A DNA stretch of 64,000 nucleotides, from NCBI RefSeq assembly GCF_017592825.1, contig NZ_JAGFMD010000001.1, positions 1,240,001-1,304,000 on the forward strand, read 5' to 3'. A model generated the notes under the pieces. It saw nothing but the letters and a program-made list of their open reading frames with translations, had not been told where the DNA came from and did not search any database. Position 1 is the stretch's first letter. Every line of letters starts with the position of its first letter. Below are positions 23,766 to 31,749 of the stretch, piece by piece. Position numbers and translations under genes: made by a program. The DNA is from Roseivirga sp. E12 (GTDB lineage: Bacteria > Bacteroidota > Bacteroidia > Cytophagales > Cyclobacteriaceae).

Positions 23766-23860
23766 CTTGCCAATAGGCATGGATATGCTTCTTGTGAGTG
23801 GACTAATCTCCCACCATAAATTACGCTTAAGGCGTGGGTTCGAATCCCACTCTCGGCAAG
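23766..23860 (+). tRNA. Degenerate long-variable-arm tRNA-like gene (Leu/Ser-like)
   Basis: The T-arm is perfect (GTGGG-TTCGAAT-CCCAC) and is followed by TCTCGGC. A long variable region (near 23814-23833) gives the class II size. The terminal stem CTTGCC/GGCAAG pairs through what would be the discriminator and CCA site, while the inner acceptor positions mismatch. The anticodon arm GTGG-ACTAATCT-CCAC is irregular, so no identity can be given. It is unlikely to be a chargeable tRNA. Confidence 0.5.
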
Positions 23861-23862
23861 TT

Positions 23863-23949
23863 GTCGGGATAACTCAGGTGGCTAGAGTAAAGCACCTCTT
23901 AAGATGAGGAATGGACTGTTAATCCATCAGAAGTGCTGACTTCTATAAA
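23863..23949 (+). tRNA. tRNA-Asn-like gene with an extra hairpin between D- and anticodon arms
   Basis: 5' part GTCGGGA plus a regular D-arm (ACTC-AGGTGGCTA-GAGT). Then comes an additional hairpin CCTC-TTAAGAT-GAGG (23895-23909), followed by a perfect anticodon arm ATGGA-CTGTTAA-TCCAT with GTT. A short AGAAG/CTTCT hairpin stands where the T-arm should be; no matching acceptor 3' strand is seen. It is a composite or damaged tRNA-like sequence. Confidence 0.45.
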
Positions 23950-24121
23950 AACAGCGATACCAGGATGTGGTGTTTGACAGACCCCTCAGGCCCTATTGCC
24001 GGGAATGAGGAACGTTTTGAAGAAACCAGGGCAATCAGGATACCGCTTGATGCAATGATTGACTTCTAGTATAAAACTGAAAAGAGAATTGGCCCAAGGT
24101 CGGTTCATTCTAACCACGCTT

Positions 24122-24223
24122 ATGCAGGAACTCAATCATGAATTCAGACTCAATGAAAGTCCCGTTTTGGAAAGATGGTTTGTCAAGCCCCTTCCTATTG
24201 AATTGAAATTATTTGGCCAATAG
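24122..24223 (+). CDS. Doubtful 33-residue reading frame
   Basis: MQELNHEFRLNESPVLERWF then VKPLPIELKLFGQ to a TAG stop; the frame stays open upstream to about 24059 through a TTG. The amino-acid composition is protein-like, so it may be a fragment of an older gene or a small peptide. No family is recognised. Confidence 0.2.
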   Translation: MQELNHEFRLNESPVLERWFVKPLPIELKLFGQ

Positions 24224-24247
24224 TGATAATGAATAATTAACCGAGGG

Positions 24248-24330
24248 CCTCACCCCCAACCCTTCTCCATGAGGAGAAAGGAGCAATAAAGACTTGCAAG
24301 TCCTCTCCACTGGAGAGGATTTAGGAGAGG
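24248..24330. repeat. REP-like palindromes before the slipin gene
   Basis: CTTCTCC..GGAGAAAGGAG and CTTGCAAGTCCTCTCC..GGAGAGGATTTAGGAGAGG form two stem-loops. They lie in the presumed 5' leader of the slipin gene and end 20 bp before its ATG. Confidence 0.6.
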
Positions 24331-24350
24331 CGTTCACAAATTTTAGAAAG

Positions 24351-25451
24351 ATGAAAAGGGTACGAATTAACCAAGGCAAAGTAGGGCTTGTTTTCAGGAA
24401 TGGAGACTACCGAAATGTGCTTACCGCAGGTACGCATTGGGTATCTCTTTTCGACAATGTAGTCGAATATGATATGGTCAAGCCGTTCATGGCACCCAAA
24501 ACAATTGACTTGTTTTTGCATGATCAAAAGCTCGTTTCAATGCTAAACATAGTACAAGTCGGTGACAATGAAATTGCACTTAAGTACAAGAGAGGAAACT
24601 TCAGAGAAGTATTAACTCCGGGGACTTACGTGTACTGGAAAGGTTTGATTGACTACACCTTTGTGAAGGTGGACCTCACAAAAATTGAGATTACCGAGGA
24701 CATTGAATTGAGTGTCAAAAAAGACAGAGCACTTATCCCCTACATCAGAGTGTGCAAAGTAGAAAGCTATGAGAAGGCCATCTTGATGGTTAATGGAGCC
24801 TTCTACAAACAATTGGATGCAGGAGACTACTACTTCTGGAAAAATGAAATAGCCTTGAATGTGTTGAAAGCCGACATGAGACAAGTGCAAATGGAAGTAA
24901 CGGGTCAGGAAATCTTGACCAAAGACAAAGCTGCTTTGAGAATCAATTTTTATGGACAATACAAGGTATTGGACATTGTCAAAGCCTTGGTCGAAAACAA
25001 AGATTACGAGAAACAACTCTATGTGTTGATGCAAATCGCACTTAGAGAGTTTGTCGGCAAGTTCACATTGGATGAGTTGCTAGAAGAGAAAGACTCGCTT
25101 ACGGACTATGTAAAGGAAGTGCTTAAAGTGAAAGCCAAAGATTTGGGAATTGAGATCAGGGACTATGGTGTCAAGGACATCATTTTGCCCGGTGAAGTAA
25201 AAAACATCATGAACCAAGTATTAGTAGCACAGAAACAGGCACAAGCCAATGTAGTGACAAGAAGAGAAGAAACTGCCTCTACTAGAAACTTGCTTAACAC
25301 CGCCAAATTGATGGAAGACAACGAAATGTTGTTCAAGTTGAAAGAGATGGAATATGTTGAAAAAATCGCTGATAAGGTGAGCAACATCTCTCTCTCAGGT
25401 GGACATAAGGTTGTAGACCAGTTGAAAGAAGTATTCACTGGATTTAAATAA
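24351..25451 (+). CDS. Slipin-family protein (SPFH/band-7 domain)
   Basis: 366 residues from ATG (MKRVRINQGKVGLVFRNGDY); the longer open frame upstream runs through repeat sequence. Two slightly divergent repeats of the Lys/Gly-rich front (VGLVFRNGDYRNVLTAGTHW and IALKYKRGNFREVLTPGTYV) precede the SPFH core (QEILTKDKAALRINFYGQYK, LGIEIRDYGVKDIILPGEVK). A C-terminal helix follows (VLVAQKQAQANVVTRREETA). SPFH proteins form oligomers, often at membranes, but no clear transmembrane anchor is seen. Slipins recur beside rtcB in bacterial RNA-repair operons, which fits the gene order here. Confidence 0.9.
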   Translation: MKRVRINQGKVGLVFRNGDYRNVLTAGTHWVSLFDNVVEYDMVKPFMAPKTIDLFLHDQKLVSMLNIVQVGDNEIALKYKRGNFREVLTPGTYVYWKGLIDYTFVKVDLTKIEITEDIELSVKKDRALIPYIRVCKVESYEKAILMVNGAFYKQLDAGDYYFWKNEIALNVLKADMRQVQMEVTGQEILTKDKAALRINFYGQYKVLDIVKALVENKDYEKQLYVLMQIALREFVGKFTLDELLEEKDSLTDYVKEVLKVKAKDLGIEIRDYGVKDIILPGEVKNIMNQVLVAQKQAQANVVTRREETASTRNLLNTAKLMEDNEMLFKLKEMEYVEKIADKVSNISLSGGHKVVDQLKEVFTGFK

Positions 25452-25480
25452 GTTTTGACGAACACCTAACTCAAGAATGC

Positions 25481-25557
25481 GTCACCCTGAATTCATTTCA
25501 GGGTCTCATAACAAGTAGCTCCTGAAACATACCTTTCTTGGTATGTTCAGGGTGACG
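25481..25557. repeat. Large inverted repeat between slipin and TPR genes
   Basis: GTCACCCTGAA at 25481 pairs with TTCAGGGTGAC at 25547, with a nested TGAATTCATTTCAGG and AACATACC/GGTATGTT hairpin. Belongs to the CCTGAA repeat family seen at 16262. Confidence 0.7.
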
Positions 25558-25643
25558 TTGCCTGAGGGTTCTGATGTCAACGAAGCAAATATGAAAATAG
25601 AATCGATCACCTGAGGGCAAACTGCCCTCTGAATTTTAGAAAA

Positions 25644-26168
25644 ATGGACATCTACGAAGAATATATCGAGGGTCTAATTCAGCAGGCAGAGGATGCAATT
25701 GATGATGATAATTTAATCGAGGCAAAAAATCTTTTGGAAAATGGTCTAATGGAGGAACCGGGTTATCCGAAACTCCACTACATAATGGGAAGACTATATC
25801 ACTATGATATTGAAAACCCAGCATTAGCGGAAAGGCATTATCAACTGGCAATAAAGTTTGACCCAAAATATGAAAGTGCTTATGCCGACCTAGCGTGGCT
25901 TTACACAAAAAAAGAAAAGTACATTGGCCTCAAGTATTGGATGAAAAAAGCCAAAAAAATCGATGAGGTAAGCAAGACGCTTGTCTATGAAAACCTGGGA
26001 AGGGCAGCAGAAGCAGAAAAGAGATATGAAAAGGCTATTAAGCACTTCAAAAAGGCACTTATTCACTCAATGAATGAGCAGGAGTCAAGTAGACTTAAGA
26101 AGCATATCAAAAGAAATAAGTATAAAACTAAGGCGAAAGGCAGTAAGCAAAACGCCTCTAAACGATAA
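25644..26168 (+). CDS. TPR-repeat protein encoded upstream of rtcB
   Basis: 174 residues: three to four tetratricopeptide-like helical pairs (LIEAKNLLENGLMEEPGYPK, ALAERHYQLAIKFDPKYESA, KRYEKAIKHFKKALIHSMNE) and a strongly basic C-terminus (KKHIKRNKYKTKAKGSK) that could contact RNA. No signal peptide. Only 4 bp from rtcB, so almost certainly co-translated. A scaffolding role in RNA repair is inference from position and charge. Confidence 0.82.
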   Translation: MDIYEEYIEGLIQQAEDAIDDDNLIEAKNLLENGLMEEPGYPKLHYIMGRLYHYDIENPALAERHYQLAIKFDPKYESAYADLAWLYTKKEKYIGLKYWMKKAKKIDEVSKTLVYENLGRAAEAEKRYEKAIKHFKKALIHSMNEQESSRLKKHIKRNKYKTKAKGSKQNASKR

Positions 26169-26172
26169 GATC

Positions 26173-27606
26173 ATGGCATCAAGAAAATTAACAGGCAAAG
26201 ACCTGAAAAAGCTAGGGTTCCCAGAAGGGAGAGCCATTGGCGAAGCCATGCGTGTGATGGAAACCGCCTATAAAGGCAAGTCCATACTTCACAAAAAGTC
26301 GATGCTCAAAAAGGTGTTAACAACCCCTGCTCTATATGCTAAGCATGAAACGCTCGGGCCAGTTGCCACTGCATTGATGATCAGCGAAATTTCAAACAAG
26401 CCATTAGAAATGCGTCAGAAGAGAATTCCCTATGCCATTTATGGCGGTGAAGGAATTGAACCTGGTGCAATCAACCAAATGGAGATTGCAATGAAGTTAC
26501 CTGTTACAAAGTCTGGCGCCTTAATGCCAGATGCACATCAGGGATACGGACTTCCTATTGGAGGTGTACTTGCTACTGAAAACGCAGTTATTCCATACGG
26601 TGTTGGAGTGGACATTGGTTGCAGAATGTGTATGACTCTATATGACATCCCTCCTGCTTATGTGCACCAGAGTACAGGAGCATTAGAGAAGATGTTAATG
26701 GACAACACGCGTTTCGGGCAAAGCTCATTCAAACGTCCAATGGACCATGAAGTACTTGAAAACGGCCTTTTTGACGAAATCAATATCATCAAGTCACTAA
26801 AGGACAGAGCATGGAGCCAGATTGGATCTTCTGGTGGCGGTAATCACTTTGTTGAATTCGGTATTGGAGAAATCTTAACTGATGACAATGAAATGGGCTT
26901 ACCTAAAGGCAAATACTTATCGGTACTCTCCCACTCAGGATCGAGGGGACTAGGTGCTAATATCGCGAGACATTACACCAAGTTGGCCATGGACATGACC
27001 AAGTTACCGAGCGAAGCCAAACACTTGGCCTGGCTGGATCTAAATTCAGAGGCAGGTCAAGAATATTGGCTTGCCATGAATTTGGCAGGTGAGTATGCCT
27101 CGGCATGCCATCACCAAATTCATGAAAGGTTGGCTAAAGCTCTCGGGGAAAGGCCACTAGCAATGGTGGAAAACCATCACAACTTTGCTTGGAAAGAGCA
27201 TGATAGTGATGGCAAGGAAATCATTGTCCATAGAAAGGGAGCAACTCCTGCAGGCGAAGGTGTAATGGGTATTATTCCTGGATCTATGACCTCTCCAGGC
27301 TTTATTGTCAGAGGCAGAGGGGTTCAAGAATCTATTAACTCAGCTGCGCATGGGGCAGGTAGGTTAATGTCTAGAACAAAAGCTAAACAGAGCCTTTCTA
27401 AAAAAGATGTGAAGAAGCATATTAAAGAGGCCGGTATCACATTGATAGGCTCTGGACTAGATGAAGCACCACAGGTTTACAAAGACATCCATCAGGTGAT
27501 GGACAGACAGAAGGACCTTGTAGACGTAATCGGCACATTCCAGCCCAAAGTGGTCAGAATGTGTGGTGCAAATGAAGCCAAAGGCGGTAGGCAGGAAGTG
27601 GACTAG
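26173..27606 (+). CDS. rtcB: RNA-splicing ligase RtcB
   Basis: Joins RNA 2',3'-cyclic-phosphate or 3'-phosphate ends to 5'-OH ends using GTP and Mn2+. 477 residues from the ATG giving MASRKLTGKDLKKLGFPEG, the typical bacterial length. Metal and guanylate motifs are present: PDAHQGYGLPIGGV, VDIGCRM (metal Cys near 150), GSSGGGNHFVEFG, LSHSGSRGLG, and NSAAHGAGRLMSR with the His near 392 that becomes guanylylated. The last gene of the slipin-TPR-rtcB run. No RtcA cyclase, RtcR, archease or Rsr gene is in view. Repair of tRNAs cut in the anticodon loop is the likely role. Confidence 0.96.
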   Translation: MASRKLTGKDLKKLGFPEGRAIGEAMRVMETAYKGKSILHKKSMLKKVLTTPALYAKHETLGPVATALMISEISNKPLEMRQKRIPYAIYGGEGIEPGAINQMEIAMKLPVTKSGALMPDAHQGYGLPIGGVLATENAVIPYGVGVDIGCRMCMTLYDIPPAYVHQSTGALEKMLMDNTRFGQSSFKRPMDHEVLENGLFDEINIIKSLKDRAWSQIGSSGGGNHFVEFGIGEILTDDNEMGLPKGKYLSVLSHSGSRGLGANIARHYTKLAMDMTKLPSEAKHLAWLDLNSEAGQEYWLAMNLAGEYASACHHQIHERLAKALGERPLAMVENHHNFAWKEHDSDGKEIIVHRKGATPAGEGVMGIIPGSMTSPGFIVRGRGVQESINSAAHGAGRLMSRTKAKQSLSKKDVKKHIKEAGITLIGSGLDEAPQVYKDIHQVMDRQKDLVDVIGTFQPKVVRMCGANEAKGGRQEVD

Positions 27607-27711
27607 TATAAGGCGATGTCGAATAGATATCGCCTTTAATTTTTCTTCCACTACCCGCTAAGCGACTCTTCACAACTTAAATTCATATTTTCGCCACACA
27701 ATACTTAAGAG

Positions 27712-28272
27712 ATGAGTTTAGAGCAAGAATTACTAAAAAGAAGCAGTATATGTGAGCTATGCGGAGCAGAAGATAATCTATCTTCTTTTGCTGTTACTCC
27801 GTCTAATGGTTCAATAGACCAAACCATACTGGCTTGTGTAACTTGCCAAACTCAGATTGAAAACCCTGACCACGCAGACCCTAACCATTGGCGATGCTTA
27901 AACGATAGTATGTGGAGCCCCACGCCTGCTGTTCAAGTTATTGCTTGGAGAATGCTGAACAGGTTGAAAGGTGAAGGCTGGCCCGTAGATTTGCTTGAAA
28001 TGCTCTACTTGGATGACGATACTCTTGCTTATGCCAAAGCCGGAGCAACTGACGAAGATGCACCAAAGCACATCGATAGCAATGGAGTCGAGCTGCAAGC
28101 TGGAGATTCAGTCGTTTTGATAAAAGACCTCAATGTAAAAGGTGCTGGCTTTACCGCCAAGCGTGGAACGGCAGTTAGGAATATTGGACTTGTACACGAT
28201 GACCCTGAGCATATCCAAGGGAAAGTGAATGGACAGACCATCTACATTCTCACCAAGTTTGTGAAGAAGTAA
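27712..28272 (+). CDS. PhnA/YjdM-family zinc-ribbon protein
   Basis: 186 residues. The N-terminal zinc ribbon is CELCGAEDNL ... CVTCQTQIENPD. The C-terminal PhnA domain has SNGVELQAGDSVVLIKDLNV, KGAGFTAKRGTAVRNIGLVH and NGQTIYILTKFVKK. Despite the name, the family is not the phosphonoacetate hydrolase and has no settled function. It follows rtcB by 105 bp on the same strand and might belong to the same transcript; functional linkage is unproven. Confidence 0.88.
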   Translation: MSLEQELLKRSSICELCGAEDNLSSFAVTPSNGSIDQTILACVTCQTQIENPDHADPNHWRCLNDSMWSPTPAVQVIAWRMLNRLKGEGWPVDLLEMLYLDDDTLAYAKAGATDEDAPKHIDSNGVELQAGDSVVLIKDLNVKGAGFTAKRGTAVRNIGLVHDDPEHIQGKVNGQTIYILTKFVKK

Positions 28273-28276
28273 TGTG

Positions 28277-28325
28277 AGCTTCTAGCTTCTAGCTTCTAGC
28301 TTCTAGCTTCTAGCTTCTAGCTTCT
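28277..28325. repeat. Heptanucleotide tandem repeat, seven copies of AGCTTCT
   Basis: Seven perfect back-to-back 7-bp units lie between the convergent PhnA and cytochrome genes. Expect copy number to vary between strains. Not in a coding region. Confidence 0.95.
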
Positions 28326-28352
28326 AATGAAACGAAAAGCCATTTTATTTGG

Positions 28353-29378
28353 CTACTTGGTCTTCTTAATCCCGTACTCTTTCTGATAGAACTCCATTAT
28401 AGGCTGAAAAGGTCCATACTTGTGCTGCAGAGCACTAAATTGATCTTCCCAAGGGCCATAAGGTGTAGACACTGGCTTTAACTTCTTATCTGGAAAGTCC
28501 GCTTCTGGCTTCGTTTTTTGTGGCCGTTCGAAGCTATTGATATAGGCTGCCACATGATATGCCTCCTCATCTGTAAGTACTGGTTTTTCAAGAGTGGCTT
28601 GAAGAAACGGCATATTCCCCTTGATAAACTGAGCAGCCGTAATCACCCTATGCATTCCTGCTCCATGATTATAGGTATCTGTTCCCCACAATGGTGGATA
28701 TACATATTTTTCAGTTGCCGATGGTCTTTGTCCCTGTCCATCTTCCATATGACAGGTTTGACAGTGCTTGGTATAAATGGCCTTCCCCCTCACAGGATCG
28801 GCCGCTTCATTAGGCAATTCTACTTTGGCAAAACCTTTGAATTCTGCTTCTCTCTCCTCTGGTACATCTTCACTTAACCATTCCATATATGCGATGATCG
28901 CTTGCATTTCTAGGCTTCTATCGGGCAGCACTTCCCCATCCATACTGCGTTCCATGCAGCCATTGATGCGCTCTATCAAAGAACCAATTTTATTTTCACG
29001 ACCTCTGAACTGAGGAAATCGATTAGCAACTCCAACAAAGGATGCTGATCCTGACTTTCTACCAGCATCCAAATGGCAGCTCTGACAACTCAGGTTGTTG
29101 CCTGCCAAGCGATTCTTAATTTCCAGAGCTAAAGGGCCAATATGCTTACTGGTTTCAGTGATAATATCATAACCCAAGCGCACTAGGTTTTCCCTCGGAC
29201 TGGTACCTAAATCAGTTTGCGCATTTCGGGGTTGCCAGTTTTCTGGGGAAACTTTGGGCGAGTAGACCCACTGAGGATTTGTCCATAAGACAAGAAGAAA
29301 AACGAAGGAGACTAAAACCAACACAAAAACGGCATATACAGCTTGAGTAGCTGTTTGTATTAGTTTCCCAAAGTCCAT
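28353..29378 (-). CDS. tsdA: Dihaem cytochrome c, thiosulfate dehydrogenase (TsdA) family
   Basis: 341 residues: membrane anchor VYAVFVLVLVSFVFLLVLW near the N-terminus, haem motif CQSCH at about residue 95 and CQTCH at about 207. TsdA-type surroundings are GVANRFPQFRGRENKIGSL, INGCMERSMDG and MQAIIAYMEWLSEDVP; the C-terminal domain has GDGQ-like EDGQGQRPS and a Met-rich haem region. TsdA couples thiosulfate to tetrathionate conversion. It is the last gene of a sulfur-related minus-strand run. Gene symbol is given on family resemblance; direction of reaction is not predictable. Confidence 0.82.
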   Translation of the reverse strand: MDFGKLIQTATQAVYAVFVLVLVSFVFLLVLWTNPQWVYSPKVSPENWQPRNAQTDLGTSPRENLVRLGYDIITETSKHIGPLALEIKNRLAGNNLSCQSCHLDAGRKSGSASFVGVANRFPQFRGRENKIGSLIERINGCMERSMDGEVLPDRSLEMQAIIAYMEWLSEDVPEEREAEFKGFAKVELPNEAADPVRGKAIYTKHCQTCHMEDGQGQRPSATEKYVYPPLWGTDTYNHGAGMHRVITAAQFIKGNMPFLQATLEKPVLTDEEAYHVAAYINSFERPQKTKPEADFPDKKLKPVSTPYGPWEDQFSALQHKYGPFQPIMEFYQKEYGIKKTK

Positions 29379-29397
29379 AAGTCAATTTAAGAATTAA

Positions 29398-30726
29398 CTA
29401 AAAGGTATACGCAAGAATCAAATCAACGTGTGCAAAATCAGCCCTGTTAATCCTTGCTCTTTCATCATTACCTATCTCCTCATTCAAGAATCGATAAGCG
29501 AGCAGCATTTCAGCAGAGAATCCGTTGAAGGATGCCTTTTTAGGTTCGTATTTCAGAGAAGCGTCCCAATGAAGATGTGATGGAAGTCTGAGCTTGTTTT
29601 CTTGTGCATTATCAGGCTTAGCCAACTTATTACTTCCCATGCTAGTGAATAGCCTCATTTTTCTACTTTCGTTCTCCCAGTTCCGCTGCCATTTGACCAT
29701 AATGGAAGTCACATTCTGCATTCCTTCCACCCTTGTTCTTCTTTGGAAAGTATAGAAAGGTTCTTTACCCAACTCTCTTGGAAGTAACATCCTTCCTTTG
29801 TTAGTGATTCTCGAAAAATTAAGCTGAAAAGTACTGTTGTTATGCTTTTTCTCGACTCGAAACCCAAATTGCATAGCCTGATGACCATCTTCTAGGTAGG
29901 CCAACAATGGATTTTCATTACCCCCCTCACCTACTTTAAACTGATAAATGAGCATTGTCTTAATACTTAAATCATTCTCAAGTTTCAGAGATGGTTCTAA
30001 ATAGATTGTATTAGAAACATTGTCTGTATAATAGTTCCACAGATCAATAGTCACACTTTCAGAAAAACTATAATTGGCATTTCCGACTAAAAGGAAATTA
30101 GAGTTCACATTACCAGGGTAACCACTTGGATTTCCATCCTTGTCTACTCCTGCTGCTATCAAGCCTATTGTCTCACCAATGCCATCAAACTGCGCGGTAA
30201 ACCGTGGTGATATATTTTGGATGCCTCCTAGTTGAATTCTTAAGTCTTTATTCGCGCTGTAGTCATACCAAATACCCTGCATTGCATTAGGAAATGGCCA
30301 TGGTTCGGAATTAACAATTGGGCTTTCCATTAAAAACCGCCCTAAAGTGATTTTATGCCTATTGAAAGTCAATTGAGCATATAGTTGAGGAAGGGCAAAC
30401 TCAGTATTCCCATTCAAATAGTTCGGATTCCACAGGTTAGCTTCATATATAGGTCCAGAACCCGTAAGAGGGTCTCTCTTAGTGATATTGTCAATGCCTG
30501 CATGAGCCAAACCATTCACTTGTCCTCCAAAGGAAAGCCAATTCTTTACCTCGTAAGTATACTTTAAATAACCATAGGCTACTGTGGCTGAAAAGTCCGC
30601 AAGATCTTTCCGATTTGCAGTACGCATATAGCGTGTTTTAAAAGCTCCTGTTAGTTCGCCAAGGTCCTGAGCAAAAGACCCGGAACAGACGAGCAAAGCA
30701 AGAAATAATATTAGGCTACGTTTCAA
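29398..30726 (-). CDS. Outer-membrane porin-like beta-barrel protein (OprD-like)
   Basis: 442 residues from a TTG start giving (M)KRSLILFLALLVCSGSFAQ, a clear signal peptide; the open frame reaches upstream to 30783 but would overlap the YeeE gene without signal-peptide logic. The mature protein is all alternating beta strands (ATVAYGYLKYTYEVKNWLSF, HKITLGRFLMESPIVNSEPW) with AYTF as terminal strand. OprD-type porins admit small anions or acids. Located between YeeE and the cytochrome, so passage of a sulfur compound is a reasonable inference. Confidence 0.78.
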   Translation of the reverse strand: MKRSLILFLALLVCSGSFAQDLGELTGAFKTRYMRTANRKDLADFSATVAYGYLKYTYEVKNWLSFGGQVNGLAHAGIDNITKRDPLTGSGPIYEANLWNPNYLNGNTEFALPQLYAQLTFNRHKITLGRFLMESPIVNSEPWPFPNAMQGIWYDYSANKDLRIQLGGIQNISPRFTAQFDGIGETIGLIAAGVDKDGNPSGYPGNVNSNFLLVGNANYSFSESVTIDLWNYYTDNVSNTIYLEPSLKLENDLSIKTMLIYQFKVGEGGNENPLLAYLEDGHQAMQFGFRVEKKHNNSTFQLNFSRITNKGRMLLPRELGKEPFYTFQRRTRVEGMQNVTSIMVKWQRNWENESRKMRLFTSMGSNKLAKPDNAQENKLRLPSHLHWDASLKYEPKKASFNGFSAEMLLAYRFLNEEIGNDERARINRADFAHVDLILAYTF

Positions 30727-30745
30727 GTGTCGAAATTTCCCGCAA

Positions 30746-31159
30746 TTAATGAGGTAATTTATTCCTAAGCAAACCGTAGACATAAGTACCCAGCAAGCCT
30801 GACCCGATAGCCACCAACATTACCAAGTATCCATTCCCTACTTGAACGAATAGTGGCCCTGGGCAAGCACCGGTCAAAGCCCAGCCTAAACCGAAGATAG
30901 TACCTCCAATTAAGTACCTAGCATACGAAAATTTCTTTGGGGCGATTTCTATTGGGTCTCCCGACATGGACTTCATTTTGGTCCTTTTGATATACTGCGT
31001 GATGATAACACCAAGAACTACTGCAGAACCAATTACGCCATACATATGGAATGCCTGAAATTTGAACATCTCGAAGATTCGAAACCACGAGATCAACTCA
31101 GCTTTTGTAAGTACTATACCGAAGACCGTTCCGAGGATTAAATATTTGAAATACTTCAT
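30746..31159 (-). CDS. YeeE/YedE-type transporter half, small subunit (DUF6691)
   Basis: 137 residues, four transmembrane helices. The signature LIGGTIFGLGWALTGACPGP carries the family's conserved Gly and Cys (GACPGP). Such halves pair with a larger YeeE protein, encoded 7 bp upstream, to form a thiosulfate-type uptake channel. Confidence 0.9.
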   Translation of the reverse strand: MKYFKYLILGTVFGIVLTKAELISWFRIFEMFKFQAFHMYGVIGSAVVLGVIITQYIKRTKMKSMSGDPIEIAPKKFSYARYLIGGTIFGLGWALTGACPGPLFVQVGNGYLVMLVAIGSGLLGTYVYGLLRNKLPH

Positions 31160-31166
31160 AACTGTC

Positions 31167-31733
31167 TTAAAGGCTTAAAATTGAAGGAAGAATTAACCAG
31201 GTCATAAGAAGGCCTCCCGCGAAGAAACCAATCACGGCCAACAAGGAGGCTGGCTGTAAGTCACTTAAACCACTAATGGCATGGCCAGAGGTACATCCGC
31301 CTGCATAACGCGTACCAAAGCCCACCAAAAAGCCTCCAAGCACAATCATAATCAAGCCTTTTGTAGAAAGTAGCGACTCAAAGTTGAAGATGGACTCAGG
31401 CATCATACCGACTCCCGGATTCTCAACGCCCAGTGCAGACAACTCCGTAATTGTTGAATCACTAATGGCAACAATATTCGAATCCATCAGATACTGGCTG
31501 GCGATAAAACCACCAAGCACTGTACCGACAACAAAAACGATATTCCACATTTGCTTTCTCCAATCGAAGTCGAAGAATTCACAGGATTTTCCAGCTCCCA
31601 TTATGGAGCAGATGTTCCTGAAATTGGCTGACATTCCGAAGCTGTTTCCGAAATAAATCAGTCCAAACATGACAAAAGCGATCACTGGCCCTGCCACATA
31701 CCATGGCCAGGGCTGACTTATAAATTCTAACAT
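31167..31733 (-). CDS. YeeE/YedE-type transporter half, large subunit
   Basis: 188 residues with five or so membrane helices. GFGTRYAGGCTSGHAISGLS is the family signature, with the Cys in GGCTSGH proposed in relatives to relay thiosulfate or other sulfur species through the membrane. It follows the persulfide dioxygenase gene by 16 bp; the small half comes next. Confidence 0.92.
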   Translation of the reverse strand: MLEFISQPWPWYVAGPVIAFVMFGLIYFGNSFGMSANFRNICSIMGAGKSCEFFDFDWRKQMWNIVFVVGTVLGGFIASQYLMDSNIVAISDSTITELSALGVENPGVGMMPESIFNFESLLSTKGLIMIVLGGFLVGFGTRYAGGCTSGHAISGLSDLQPASLLAVIGFFAGGLLMTWLILPSILSL

Positions 31734-31749
31734 GTCTTGATTTTAGTTT

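Noticed and set aside
22900-24240. Prophage-type tRNA array
   Set aside because: No integrase, structural or lysis gene in the window; the array is followed directly by slipin-TPR-rtcB.
28277-28325. CRISPR array
   Set aside because: Units are 7 bp, without spacers.
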